The notes: a model not told the origin generated them from the letters alone. Counted from the first letter of the stretch, positions 14,731-26,579 are shown. The stretch is 64,000 bases of DNA from Scolanthus callimorphus (GCA_033964015.1 CM066920.1:14165912-14229911); one strand, 5' to 3'. Numbers and translations are program-made.

Positions 14731-15459
14731 TGCCGTGTTTAGACCTACAGTAGGTTGTTTACTGCAGTAAGCCGAGTTACTGACCTACCGGGGTTGAATT
14801 TGATGACCTTAGTTGGTCAGTAAAGTGTTTATACTCGCTAGCTTGACCTTAGTTCATCTGTCAACGGCCATGAGTTCGTAATTTACTTGTTGGCAGGAAT
14901 CACTTTCACTGTCATTGACACGAATGAATAAGCACTGTTAATACTAGCTTTATCGCCACTGCCTACTTTTCTGGTGCTTTTTAAGAGAATCCAGAATTCC
15001 AGGTTTAAGCGATTGCTACTTCTGAGACTTCTGAATGCTTATGTAAATAGTTCTGGAGATTTTAGTCATCACAATTGATAACATATGTCGCTTGCTGTAG
15101 ACAGCAATGATCTTGAAAGGTCGATTTCGACCGTCGCTGAATGTACTCTCCAAAGACTTTTTCCTTGACTGTTGCGAAACCGGCTTATATATTTTCAGCT
15201 ACTCTGCTCACTAAATTCGAGTGTTTTTGCAGTTTGCGCTGTGACACGTTGTGTTCAATCTGTCATCGTGACCCCAGTTAACTCAGTTACTGCCCTAAAC
15301 CAAGCCATCTAGAAAAGTTAACGTTTACTCAACCTAGGTTGACTTTCTTTGTCTTTGCCGGCATTTACTGAGGTCAGAAAAACTGTTTACACTTATCTAA
15401 AATTTACTGAGGTTAGTAATCGGTTTACTGCAGTAAACATCCTAGGTCTAAACACGGCA
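14731..15459. mobile_element. 729-bp Harbinger-like MITE in the helicase intron
   Basis: The ends are TGCCGTGTTTAGACCTA and its complement, with TTA on both sides (14728-14730, 15460-15462). The interior repeats GTTTACTGCAGTAA-like motifs. It has no transposase ORF. Confidence 0.82.
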
Positions 15460-15538
15460 TTAGTCGGCAAAAAGAGCAGGCGTGATGTTGGGACCCATCA
15501 GTCACGCGAACGTTGTAAAATCACATCCATGTGCATAT

Positions 15539-15675
15539 TAAAGGCTGGTTTCCATATAGTCTTGTCTGTCGTATCTGTCTCATCAGTCGACCGTGAAACA
15601 ATGGAAATCGGAATTATTATTTTGTTTCACGGTTGACTGATGCGACAGGTAAGACTATATGGAAACCAGGCTTAA
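15539..15675. mobile_element. Small palindromic MITE flanked by TTAA
   Basis: The arms run from GGCTGGTTTCCATATAGTCT to its complement near 15670, with a second inner inverted block around CCGTGAAACAA. TTAA is present at both edges. Confidence 0.68.
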
Positions 15676-18270
15676 TGGATTTGGAGATCGAGAAAATTTC
15701 AGGCTTTGGTTGACAAAATTTTTATACCAGATTAACATTAGGGATATTAAAAATTCTGTTTACATAAATTTCTAGTAGCTATTTATAAAGTACATGTACC
15801 CCCACAAATAACAACCCATTTGAGCCTGTAAAGTAAATTTCAAAGTTGAAACAAATAGTGCATGCACAGGAAAATATTTTTGTTGTCAGTGTCAGTCCTG
15901 TGTTTTGTAAGAACAGCAAAATTTGTTGTCAGTGTTTGTTTCCTGTTATTAGAAATGATTTCTTTTTGCAACATATTGAAAACAGTCCCACAGACATTTG
16001 CAATGCAATGCAGCTTATCTTCGTACAAGATTTTTGTCAACTGCATACTCAAACTGCTGATTGATTACTTCTTAACATGTTTCTAGTGTCACTCCGAACA
16101 TCACAAGTGCTCTATTTTGCCAATAAAGTCTTCACAAGATGTGTTCAAATGCTTTAGCAGGTTTTATCTGTCTTATCTTGTATCTTTGTTAATAGAGAAT
16201 GGATAAACAGTTATCTGGTGGCAGAGCTACTGTAGCACAGGAAAAAAAAAACACAGATAAGCTATGCGTCATTCAAGACATGAAAAAACTACATTTCCCA
16301 TTGTAGGCATGGGTAAAACTAACATTGGAAATTTTGAACAGTTCCCATTGCCAGAAAAAGATGCCACCTGCCATTCCTGGGAGGTGCTATATTTTCCTAC
16401 TTTTAACTGTAGAAATTTCATGCTTTTCCCAGAAATTGGACCTGTTCACTGAAATGAAAATTGAGAAAAGTTCTGTAGCACGTTGCCACACCCAATTTGC
16501 AAAACAATTTAAACATTTATTTTTGCAAAGTTAATTGAAATATTCCATATCAGGGCTCAACATTACGTATAGATACTAATTGTGATGAAGTGTTCAACAT
16601 TGTACTTTATGATGACTACTCTTTCTTTGTATGCTGATGGCTACAGTAGAGTAACAGTCAAGCATTTAATAAGCATACCAGAAACCGATACTAAAACAAA
16701 ACTTCAAGTTACAAACTGCATGCTTTGTCACAGATGGCAGTATTTGTAGTATCAAAACTCATAACAGAGCTTATATAAATTAATACTCATAAACTTACAC
16801 AATAGTATTACTTACTTAACTGATTTTCATGCATTATTTTGCATTGTTTTAGGAAGCATTTCAGGCCAGCTTATGCCAACCTTAATGTATTGGGAGCCTT
16901 GCTTCCTGGAAAAACATTTGTTGCTCTTACTGCAACTGCTAACAAGACATACCAGAGGCAGATAATTGAGTCAGTTGGGCTGAATGATCCTGTAGTTTTA
17001 AAGGAAAATCCAAACTGGGCAAATATTTACTACTCAGCCGAAAGGCGACCCAACACAGATGACCAGGTGTCTGCTGTGATCAACCCACTTGCAGACGAAC
17101 TGAAAGAAAAACTTATAAACATGCCTTTAACAATAGTGTTCAGTGATTTAAAGACCTGTGGGAATGTTTCTGTTTATTTGAACAAGCTTTAGGCTCTAAG
17201 CAGTATTATCCATGTGGATCAGAACCTCTTTTCAAGAACAGACTATTTGCACAATACCATGCAGAATATCCTAAAAAGTATAAGAGCCAATTGATGTCAG
17301 CCTTAATTGATGGCACCTGCAAAGCTCGAGTATTGCTTGTTACAATTGCTTTTGGTGTTGGAGTGGACTGCCCAAACGTTGACAGAATAATTCATGTTGG
17401 TGTCCCTTGTTCTCTAGAAGAGTTTTTCCAAGAAACTGGTAGGGCAGGTAGGGATGGACAGCAGGCTCAGTCCATTGTATACTACAATTCCTATGATATT
17501 AGCAAAGGCAGACCTTCTCTACAAGATAGCATGGGGTCATATGTCACTACTGACAAATGTCGAAGAGAAGCCCTTCTTAGGCATTTTGATGCTTCTGTCC
17601 CTGATTCCAGGACAGACACAATTGTTGTGACAATTGTTCTAGGAACTGCTGTTGTGTTGTGTGCAGTGATGAGAAAGAACTTGATGCTGCAATTGCCAAA
17701 ATCGACTTAGGTAATCCTCATGAACGTGTTGAGAATGAACCAGTTGCTATACCTGAAACAGTGAGGGATACTGTAAGAGAGGCCCTTCAGGGTTACAGAT
17801 TACAAGTGGCTGACAGGCAAAGTTTTGTGGGCATCACCCTCACCACAGGCCTCAGTGAGGAAGTAATCAGTAACATTGTCTGTCATCTAGACAGCATTCA
17901 TAGTCTGCATGACCTTGAACAGAGAATACCAGTATTTTGTACAGCCAATCTGAACAATATCTGGGCACTTATACAAAGATGCAAGTCTCTATCTGGCAAA
18001 TACAGAGAAACAGTTATAAAGTGGATAAAGATAAAGTGGCAGTGATCCTGATGCCATGGATAACATTTATTTTTAGTTCCTTGTAGACTGTAGCAATAGA
18101 ATATAGGCCTTTATAATGCAATACTGATAATAATATATAATAGCTATCAGAAAATGGAATCCAGTTTTCAATTCTACACATCCATATTAGTAAAAAATGC
18201 AAAGTTTAGTGAGATTGCTTGAATACTGGCTGAGGTATGGATTTCCAAACCTTTGTATTCTGGCTTAATT

Positions 18271-18383
18271 TTTTTTTACAAAGAAATGTATGGGAAAATA
18301 AATTGAAACGAGGCTGGACGGGCATTGATGGCCCATCCAGTCTCGACTTAACATATTTTCCCATACATTTCTTTGTAAAAAAA
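18271..18383. repeat. Near-perfect hairpin (about 50-bp arms)
   Basis: The arm TTTACAAAGAAATGTATGGG pairs with its complement ending at 18383. The centre contains CTGGACGGGC and GCCCATCCAG. It is probably a MITE downstream of the helicase gene. Confidence 0.72.
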
Positions 18384-18978
18384 TGGATTTTTTGAAGGGA
18401 TGTTCCACTTTGCTTTTTCCCTGTCCCTACCCATACCCATAAATTTCAGGAGGAACACTAAATAAGTCTGGTCATACATATATTTTTTGGCAAATGACAA
18501 ACATATTCTTTTGAAATGTATTCAACAGACCAGAGATTGAAATGAATGATTGATTTTAAAATATTGTGTCAGCTAAGAATAGGGGGTTCTGTTACCCCTG
18601 GGTTCACCCCTGGTTTTACCTGAAGTCAAAGTTGTCCCAGGTGATTCTAGGTTGAACTGTCTTGGTGATGTGACCCTTAATTGTCCCAACAAGGTTGTCA
18701 CCCATGTCGGTAAGTATCCGTAACCATGAGTCATTGGGATTGTGAGATCTTTAGGCTGTTAAGCCTCTGAAAAGTCTGTAAATCAAAATGCATATACAAA
18801 AGGGTAAATGAGTATTTCTTTCAAGTGGTGGCAGAGATTAGTAAGCATTTCAGCTGGTGGTTTATGGGGGAGGGGTCTCATATTGTACTGTAATAAGAAT
18901 TACAGTGGGTGTGGTTGATGGTCTGAACTAACAAAATGCAAGTTAGCCCATACTCTTAGCTTGATGGTGCTAGGTTTT

Positions 18979-19136
18979 CACAGGAAAAAAAATTGTGTAA
19001 AAACATTAAGTAGCGTGTTTCCATTAATGTGTGAAAAATGTTAATGGGAAGACCACACTTTTCCATTAATGTTTTATGTACATTAATGGAAAAACGCTAC
19101 CAAAACCATTAATGTTTTTACGCATTTTTTCCTGTG
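18979..19136. mobile_element. Palindromic MITE with CACAGGAAAAAA ends
   Basis: The left end is CACAGGAAAAAAAA and the right end TTTTTTCCTGTG. Internally, inverted copies of CATTAATG and of the stretch containing GCGTTTTTCC/GTGTTTCC are present. Confidence 0.7.
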
Positions 19137-19222
19137 TTTGTTTTTTTTTAGCTGCAACCAGAAGATATCATAGAATGCAAAAGTACATTTGGAAATTGCT
19201 TAGTCATGTGTAAAAGTCATAC

Positions 19223-21160
19223 CTTGGTGGTACATCCTCCAATGCCAATTGCAACAGCTATCAGTTTCTGGACCAGACTCAGCTGCTCATTTCTCAAGTT
19301 CATTAGAACTGCCCATGCTGTGCATAGGGGTACACTCATCCTTTCACCTGCTGTGAAACTCTTTGGTGCGTTTGGAATACCAATAGCAACAAGAACATGG
19401 TAGGCAAATGGTGCCTTCTCTTTAAGCTCTTCTAGGATACTTGCCCACCTGAATTTTACCAAGCTATTAAAAGAAGCACCACCAGCCCTAAGGATAGATA
19501 CTTTGTCTTGAGACCTTTTGCAAAGTTCCTTGCATTGGCTATCAATTTGACACAGGTAGTTCTTTTTTATTGCTGCATTCAGTTGTGGTATGGCAACAAT
19601 TGTGTCTGCTAGCTTTGTTGGCTTTGGATTTGTCTTGCATGTCTCACAGATCTTCTTAAGTGCTGTTGAATCTACAGGTTTGTTGTCAATTTCTTGAAAC
19701 TGTGAATGTAGACAGATTGATTTAGCATTATAGGTATGTTGCTTATATTGTGTGGTTCCGGAAAAAATATCCATCCCCCTCAAGGGAAAGGTATTGAAAA
19801 GTGCCCCCAACCCCCTTACCCCCCTCCAAACCCTTCAGAATTTCCAAAGGAAAATTGCAGCATTTATATAAAAAGCATGCAAATTGATGCCCACCCCACC
19901 GCTCTGGAATTTCCAATCCATATGTATCTGGAACCACACATTATTATCTAGTTTGGTTATTACCCCTGCTTCCCTTGAACAGCCAGGCAAATCAGAATGA
20001 TGGTCAAAGTTGAGGAATTAACAGGATATTTTTTTATTAATTCAGGGCTGCTTTTCTCTGGGTATGCCTCCAGTTATCCTTATTGTATGGGAGGGAATAC
20101 TAGCTTCTTCTAAGGCTGTTTACATACAATGTCCATTTCAAATCGTAATTTTTTCATCATGTGAAAAATGATGTCAATAAGACAAGTGATTTTTCATCTT
20201 GTAAACAGCATGATTTGAAATTTGAAATTTTCAGATGCAAATATTGTATTTGAGGAGGTCTATTCTGCCCCCTTACCCTCCCCCTGCATACAGCCTTGTG
20301 GTTAGAGATAACATTATAACATTATATTATATTAATTATTTTCAATATTATTTTTATCTATTATTGTAAAGAAAAGTGGGCATATTTTTAATTGCAAATA
20401 GGGATTGGAAACCCTGTTGATAGGTTTACCTCCTTGCCTCTAACTCCAGATGTACAAAAAACATGCTTTGCAACTGCCACTCCTTGGGTGGGTGTTGTTT
20501 GAAGCTCAGCAGGTGCACTTGTAGGGGCTGGTTTAGGAAGTATAGGAATAGGTAGACTCTGTGAGCATGACCGAACTGTAGCCCTTTCTTTGGAGGGTGT
20601 GGAGGTGTATAGTAGGCTTTTTGGAGGTGCATGAACAGCAGGCCTGTCCTGGGAGGGTGTGGGCCCTTGAGGTAGACTGTAGGAAGCTGATGCATCTTTC
20701 AGGGCATGTTTCCAGGAAGAACAGATAAATGTGGGCAGGAAGCTGCCCGAACAGTAGACTGTAGAGATGGATTTGGCACTTGAGGTTCAGGTGGACTGTG
20801 TGTGCATCTCAGCACAGTAGCTTTTTGGGAGGGTGTTGGCAACTGAGTTACAGGCAGACTGTGGGGAGGGGCACGAACACTATACTCTTCGAATTGAGGA
20901 ACAAGAACACTAGAAGTCTCTATACGTTTCTGATACGTAGCCATTTCATTAGATGGCCGTTCACATACAGGTTCGTTGGAGGTGCCGTGTAGAGCAGCAA
21001 GAGCTATAGCGCTAGCACAAGTGTCATTGTTGAACACTTCCTCGACTAGCTTTTTTGGAGTGATATTATCCGCCATCATAGCCTTCCATAATAGACAGAA
21101 AGAACAATACGTCTCGACAAATTTCATTCCCATTTTAATCAATCTGTTCGTCCACTGCAT
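19223..21160 (-). pseudogene. Partial transposase-like gene of the helicase transposon
   Basis: Exon 1 opens at ATG 21160 and continues to about 20430. It encodes a KMGMKFVETYCSFCLLWKAM block and then a long Pro/Ser/Thr-rich linker. The frame shifts near 20703 at a C run (one missing base fits). Exon 2 (19699-19223) has a clear AG acceptor and GTATG donor. It encodes ETCKTNPKP, then a domain with KFRWASILEELKEKAPFAYH and PLCTAWAVLMNLRNEQLSLV that I have seen as a conserved block in large cnidarian transposase-like proteins (recollection, not verified). A possible third exon near 18720-18610 contains ITWDNFDF. The catalytic remainder is not present before the helicase gene, so this copy appears truncated. 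Calling it a transposase is inference from position inside the TIRs. Confidence 0.55.
19749..19940. mobile_element. MITE with TGTGTGGTTCC ends nested in the transposon
   Basis: The left end TGTGTGGTTCCGG and right end TCTGGAACCACACA are inverted. The interior has TCTGGAATTTCCAATCC, shared with 8335-8470 and 49080-49250. It lies in the intron of the transposase-like gene. Confidence 0.7.
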
Positions 21161-21528
21161 TTTTACTCGACGAAATTTATAGCCACGTTTTGTACCGTTT
21201 CTCTTCGATCACATTGCTTTGATCATTTCATTTATCCCTCGCTTAGGTTTATAAAGGAGTCAAAAGCCCAAATTCGTTACTCAGTCTATTAGTTTTGGTG
21301 ATAATTGTTCTCGGAATAAAGTTTTCGTCCACGTGTAGGGTTTGTTTACACCGGAAGAAATGAGATCTAACCGGAAACCAACTCGCTGCGCAACGCCCAT
21401 GCAAAATTTGAACTCATTACGCAGGCAATTCAGAGAACCAATCAAATTCGGCCCAAATCGTCTGCCTCCAGAGCCTACGACAACAAACAAGCGGAGGAGG
21501 CAGTCTGGGAACGAGATTGCACGAGATA

Positions 21529-21960
21529 TTGATTTTTCAAGCATAGATGACGTCATCGATGACGTCATATCACGTGACCATCTCATTTCGCTCATCTGGT
21601 GGCCTAGACTACACTACCCAAGTTTTGTTGTCTTAGAGTCTTCCCTTCACGAGATATTGATTTTTCAAGCATAGATGACGTCATCGATGACGTCATATCA
21701 CGTGACCACCTCATTTCGCTCATCTGGTGGCCTAGACTACACTACCCAAGTTTGGTTGTCTTAGAGTCTTCCCTTCACGAGATATTGATTTTTCAAGCAT
21801 AGATGACGTCATCGATGACGTCACATCACGTGTCCGTGTTACAGCACCCCCCCTTGTGGCATAGACAAAATATCCCAAGTATGGTTGTCTTTGCATGTTC
21901 CCTTGAGGAGATATAATTTTTTCTTTGCATACCACAGGGTTCCCATGTGTACACGGACGG
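21529..21960 (+). repeat. 128-bp tandem repeat array, right half
   Basis: The array resumes after the target duplication, with unit starts at 21636 and 21764 (period 128) and a last degenerate unit to about 21915. The edge reads ACGGACGGACGGACGG. Confidence 0.9.
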
Positions 21961-21989
21961 ACGGACGGCGTACGCTATAGGTTTAATAC

Positions 21990-22240
21990 CAGAAAAATAA
22001 AGAAAAAATCATATCTCCCGAAGGGTAGCTTCTATAGAAGCCAAACTTGGACAAAGTTTGAAAGACCATAAGAGGAACTCTACACTGAAGTCACGTGCCC
22101 TTACGTCATCAATGACGTCATCAAAATGATCCATAATGCCCGTGACGTTCAAAAATCAACTCGATAGTATACTATACGTTTTTCCCTTAGGTATGGTGCT
22201 CCGCTTGCGCGGGCCTTCGGCCCGCGCAGGAGCTCCGCTA
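21990..22240 (-). repeat. Inverted 128-bp-type unit and GC-rich hairpin
   Basis: On the minus strand 22130-21995 reads in the same module order as the array units (CRE-like GATGACGTCATTGATGACGT, CACGTGAC, CCAAGTTTGG, CCCTTCGGGAGATAT). It is therefore an inverted unit facing the array across the ACGGACGG centre. 22208-22230 forms a strong hairpin, GCGCGGGCC-TTCG-GGCCCGCGC. Confidence 0.68.
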
Positions 22241-22547
22241 AAAAACCTCCTGGAAAATCCTGGATTTTTGTCATTCAGAAAGCATACAAACCCTGTTCAG
22301 AGGTCAGAGAAAAAATACCATTTGCCCCATATTTCATGTGGCCAAATCATTGAAAATTTCCCATACTTTACTTGGCCCCTCCCCTCTCTCCAATTTCACC
22401 CTTGCCCCATATTTCACACGACCAAACCATCGAAAATCTCTCGTACTTTTCTCAGGCTTTTCTCCGACCCTAAAACTCCATGGAAATGCTTGCTACTGGA
22501 ACTTTCCCTTGCCCAAAATTCTTACTAGGTAAGCCACAGGCATTGAA

Positions 22548-22660
22548 TGATACCCCGGGTACCAGAGTCTCCAGAATGATACCCCGGGTACCAGAGTCTC
22601 CAGAATGATACCCTGGGTACCAGAGTCTCGAATGATACCCCGGGTACCAGAGTCTCCAGG
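22548..22660 (+). repeat. 29-bp minisatellite, four copies
   Basis: Four copies of GATACCCCGGGTACCAGAGT plus TCTCCAGAAT, the third with one substitution and a shorter tail. GGTACC and CCCGGG cores recur. Confidence 0.88.
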
Positions 22661-22891
22661 CATCATTTGTTTACTGACAGGCTAAGCAAAGATGACACAA
22701 GACCCAGGGTAATGTATTGATGGAGATTTTCAAGTTTCAGGGCGGTTGGAAATTGTGCCTTCTTTCTTTTGCAACTGAACTTTTATCATCCGCAACTACA
22801 ATTTGAGTTACTTTGTCAACACCAGTCCGTAAAATGCAACTAAAGTGAAACCATTGACCAAAATGTGACCTGATTTTTGTCTAATTTCCAG

Positions 22892-23059
22892 CCCTAAGTT
22901 TGACAGTGTATTGACAATTTTTAAATTGCCCAATCTCTCAGCCCTTAAGAATGGAAGAGTTAATGAAATTCCTCCTTCAAAGAGTTGGAAGATATGCAAA
23001 AAGATGGAACAAGAACAAACTAAATTGAAGGACAGAGTAAAGCTCCTTTCTCTCGTTTT
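22892..23059 (+). CDS. Possible terminal exon of an unidentified gene
   Basis: Following a TTTCCAG acceptor at 22884-22890, a frame runs through KFDSVLTIFKLPNLSALK and ICKKMEQEQTKLKDRVKLL, a plausible coiled-coil, to a TAA at about 23059. No upstream exon was found. I do not recognise it; it may be chance. Confidence 0.22.
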
Positions 23060-23602
23060 TCTGTGCTAAAACTCCATGGGAATTATACTGGTTATCATTT
23101 TGAGAACTGTAAGAAAAAAAAAACTTGTTTAAATAAACTACGAAAGCACACAAGGATACATTTATTTTATTTTATTCATTCCAAGATTTCCACGTAGTTT
23201 TAACGTTGTTGGTCGCAGCTACCATCTAAAAACATGTTCCGATTTCACGTGAAACTTCAAAATTTTGACGGGAAAACGTGAACGATTTTGCTACAATATT
23301 CAAGTCTGCCGTTCAACAATACTCATCGAAAAAGCTAATACTCCGGTAGATTGATAGTTTTTTCTGGTCAAGAAGAAATAAAGCAACTAAACTTTTTACC
23401 TGTTCAATTTCCACTGACGAGCGATGCCAAACCTCCGCACATGGGCGTGCATCCTTCTCAAGCTCAGCTGTAAAAACTGTAAAATAGCACTGCAGTTTTT
23501 CATGTTATGAGCTACTGGGGTAACATGGGTAAAATGTATGACAGCGACGTCCATATTGCTATCAACTCTATGTCTTAGAGCTGAATTTGCCCCCTCTCCC
23601 CT

Positions 23603-24212
23603 AATGCACCAGCCAATTGACAGCCCCGCACCCCCCCATTCGCGCATTAGCGGGGCATTCACTTTTTGGCAAATGAAAGGCAGTGAGCGCCTCGGTTTGC
23701 GGGGACAATCTGAGAGGTGAATGCACCGTCCCCAGGGTAATAATTAAGAGTGAATGCGCTCCTTGCCCAATGAATTTAGAAGATAACACAAAAGATTTTT
23801 ACTCACTGAAAAGAGTCATGTCAATGGTGCCCAGTTTTCAATGCAGCCGCAGCCGATCGCAAAGCGTAATAAAACCATATTTTTCTACTTGCATGTACTT
23901 TCGCTAGTGTAGATTAAAATTTAATACGTGTAATTCAAGTAACAAAAATCTGTATTGTCGTGTCTTTTGTGAAGTAAAGGGGTGTTCATATGGAGGTGAA
24001 GCAGCCCGGAAAGCGGGCTGGTTTTTGTTGTGTTGTGTCCCGGGGAAGAGAGTGACTCCCCGCTCGATGTACTGTGTGGAAGCAGTGAAAGAAAGCGCAT
24101 CTCCCGACCAACGGGGCAGTAATGTAGTGTGAATTATGTACGAAAGCCCCGCTAGTACCCCGCTAATGCGCGAATGGGGGGGTGCGGGGCTGTCAATTGA
24201 CTGGTGCATAAT
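23603..24212. mobile_element. 610-bp TIR element with 56-bp termini
   Basis: The left terminus runs ATGCACCAGCCAATTGACAG and on through GCCCCGCACCCCCCCATTCG. The right terminus (24157-24212) is its reverse complement with one or two changes. There is no credible ORF inside. Confidence 0.78.
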
Positions 24213-24449
24213 GAGATTAGAGAAGAAACAGCCATCAGAAGCAGGTATTCTCGTGCCAAAAGCTTCTTAGCTCACGAGATTTGACACAGAGCTGTCAAGA
24301 GAAAGAACTTGCCTCAACTTTCAAAATCAGCTGATAAGCAAAGACTCAATTGGCTGCGTATGATAACGTGGTCACGCTTCATAAGCGGAAACGTCAACGC
24401 GCAGGGGAGTACCCTAGTGAAACAATCAAAACAACAAAACAGCTAGAAA

Positions 24450-24666
24450 TTAGCAATGTTGAGTTATATTTTAACATCGAAGCTCCGACCTTTTGGTATG
24501 TGCTTTGACAGATGAACTAATTCTAGATTTGCCATTCAACTGCCTGACACTTGTCAACAAAAAAGCTTGTGCTTTACATGTAATTCTGGGAAATCGTCTT
24601 GGTGCAAGAGAGTTTTCTAAAGCTGTTGGATCCTTCAAACCTTGGAACACAACCATGCCAAGTTAG
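24450..24666 (+). CDS. Possible exon of an unidentified gene
   Basis: An open frame reads SSDLLVCALTDELILDLPFN, then CLTLVNKKACALHVILGNRL and GAREFSKAVGSFKPWNTTM, and stops at TAG. Codon use and composition look protein-like, but neither start nor splice site is certain. I do not recognise the family. Confidence 0.3.
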
Positions 24667-25089
24667 TAGAGTGTAAACATTAAACGCATATAATAAGTTA
24701 AAGTCTTACCACTGTATGCATTGCTACGCGTGTCTAAAAGTGATCCATAGACATCAAACGTCAGTTTCCTGTCCAAATATTTGGTCAGAAGAGTATTCAT
24801 GACGTCGTAAAAATCCTAACTTTGAAGCTATGGATTCTATGAAACTGTGCTTTTCAGACTAGTTACTGTTCCCCCATAGCATAGGAGTCTTCACACAAAA
24901 GTTTTTAGCTCCTGAGATATTTAGGTGCTGCAATTTCTGTCACTCTTTGGCGTTGAGTTTCGCGCAATATTTCAAGTAACTTTCCCGTTTGGAGCATTCG
25001 ATGAAAGTCGGCACGCTCAATAAGTGAACATCTTTTACAAATAAATCACATTTTGGACAATGCACGGAGTTATTATGCAGCCCCGCATA

Positions 25090-25334
25090 ATAGAGCAGAT
25101 TTCAGATGACCGTCGTGAAAGTAAACGCAATTGTGCAATCACTAGCCAATCAGAAACAAGAGTAATTACAACTTACTGTTGAATGGTTTCCAGCCCAGCC
25201 AATCAGGAGCCGAACCAATTGGCTAGTAATTCCTTGATTGTAATTAGTTTGTCATTTGATTGGTTGATGGAAATAAGCAGCCAATGAGAAAGCAAACCAA
25301 TCGCAAACACGACAGTCGTGAAATCCGCTCTAAC
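25090..25334. mobile_element. MITE-like TIR element with AGAGC(A/G)GATTTCA ends
   Basis: AGAGCAGATTTCA near 25093 and its imperfect complement TGAAATCCGCTCT near 25319 bound a stretch with several CCAATCAG/CTGATTGG-type boxes in both orientations. Confidence 0.55.
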
Positions 25335-25407
25335 TCCATGGCAAATGCATGTTAGCTCATTTGTCCTGTGATTTGTCCTTCCGCGGGACGACCATACATT
25401 TTACTAC

Positions 25408-25638
25408 CGAAATCACTAAACTGTCGGCACCCTCGAAAATTCGATCGCCACCGTTTGTCAGTTTCAGATCGCTCGTCTGGCCGTTTCGATCGATCGAAAT
25501 GATCACATGACACGCATTTTCCATTGTTTGATACAAAATTGAAATCTCACCATAAATCTGACCATATCGATCGATCAAAACAGCCAGACGAACGAACCGA
25601 TTCGAATTTTCGAGGGTGCCGACAGTTTAGTGATTTCG
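25408..25638. mobile_element. 231-bp MITE with 35-bp TIRs
   Basis: The ends are CGAAATCACTAAACTGTCGG and its exact complement, continuing through CACCCTCGAAAATTCG. The centre has repeated CGATCGATC. Confidence 0.82.
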
Positions 25639-26046
25639 ATAGTATTGAAACTGCAGTTTTCACATTCGTTCGCTTATCTCGCTCCACTGATTTTTGGGTA
25701 GGGGTGTGCCGCCAAGGTGCCAAGGTCTCCAAAACATGACCCTATCAGATACCAAAAATCCTCGTTTTTTTATACCCTACCGTAGACCTACGGTCAAAAT
25801 TGTATACCCTACCGCAGACCTGAAGTTAGTCACCAGGGTCGTCCAATTGGTCGCAATCAAAGCGGTATTTTGTTAATCATGAAAAGGTTTAAAATAAACG
25901 GTCTTTCCACTAATTCCAGCAGAACATGATCTAAATGTTTTTACACTTGGGTAGCCGTACTGTAATACATACCCTATCAGTGACCAGAACAAGAGACTGA
26001 AACGATACCCTACCGTATGCAGATCAAACAAATACGATCATGTCAC

Positions 26047-26579
26047 GCCTATGCTAAAGCAGCTACATTGGCTTCCGATTAAATTAAGAATGAATTTTAA
26101 AATCAGCTTAGTTACTTTTAAATGTCTTAAAGGTTTAGCGCCCGTCTACCTGAGGGATCTAATTGAGGTCTATACTCCTGCTAGAGCATTACGCTCTTCA
26201 GATGCTCCTCCCAGACGTCACTTCTAAATACAAGCTAAAAAACTATGGTCTTCGATCCTTTTCTGCACATGCCCCTTTTTTATGGAATGAATTGCCTCCC
26301 CATGTAAAAACTCCGAAACAGTCCCCGTTTTTAAGTCTCGTCTTAAAACCCATCTTTTTACGAGTTATTTTTAGTAGCGGATAATTTGTAAAAAATTTAC
26401 GTATATGATTTGTAAATACGTTGTAAATAATAGTTTGTAAATTAGTAGTTTGTTTTTTATTTCTTATTTTTTATTGATTGTAATTTTTAACGATTTTAAT
26501 TTCCAATGTAAAGCGCATAGAACGTGGCTATATGCGCTATATAAATGCTATATAAATATTATTATTATTATTATTATTA
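26047..26579 (+). mobile_element. 3' fragment of a LINE (CR1/L2-type) with ATT-repeat tail
   Basis: The translation shows LHWLPIKLRMNFKISLVTFK and then GLAPVYLRDLI, the C-terminal end of non-LTR reverse-transcriptase ORFs, with frame damage after it. It ends in a TATAAATATTATTATTATT microsatellite tail (26545-26579), typical of CR1/L2-like 3' ends. It interrupts an ATACCCTACCGTAGACC repeat whose other part continues at 26580. Confidence 0.75.

Larger units (their letters stand above)
14211..18045 (+). pseudogene. RecQ-type ATP-dependent DNA helicase of the transposon, frame-broken
   Basis: Exon 1 is 14211-14685 and exon 2 is 16853-18045 (GT-AG intron, phase consistent). Helicase motifs appear in order: Walker A as LPTGYGKSVIYQ (RecQ usually PTGGGKS), Ia as VVSPLNALIEDQ, II as VIDEAHFVVEW, III as ALTATA, IV around YHAEYP, V as TIAFGVGVDCPNVDRIIH and VI as QETGRAGRDG. 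Then comes TTDKCRREALLRHF with a Cys cluster resembling the RecQ zinc-binding domain. The frame breaks near 14603, 17185 and 17605, each compatible with one missing base and without other nonsense codons. A 3'-5' helicase encoded by a transposon presumably helps excision or replication. The start ATGGCGG at 14211 lies 139 bp inside the left terminus. Confidence 0.86.
14072..21519. mobile_element. 7.45-kb DNA transposon carrying a RecQ-type helicase (AcademH-like?)
   Basis: The termini are inverted: CAATCTCGTTCCCAGA at 14072 and its complement ending at 21519. Both sides are flanked by CACGAGATA (14063-14071 and 21520-21528), a perfect 9-bp target duplication inside the 128-bp array. Inside are a RecQ-family helicase gene (plus) and a divergent gene (minus) read as a partial transposase. 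A DNA transposon with its own superfamily II helicase recalls the AcademH lineage of Academ elements as I remember it. I cannot confirm the match or that lineage's duplication length from memory. The subterminal region also holds an inverted CCAGAGCCTC/GAGGCTCTGG pair. Several younger MITEs are nested inside. Confidence 0.85.

Noticed and set aside
19700..19810. N-terminal extension of the transposase-like exon up to 19810
   Set aside because: That part lies within the nested MITE at 19749-19940; a good splice acceptor at 19700 gives the real exon start.
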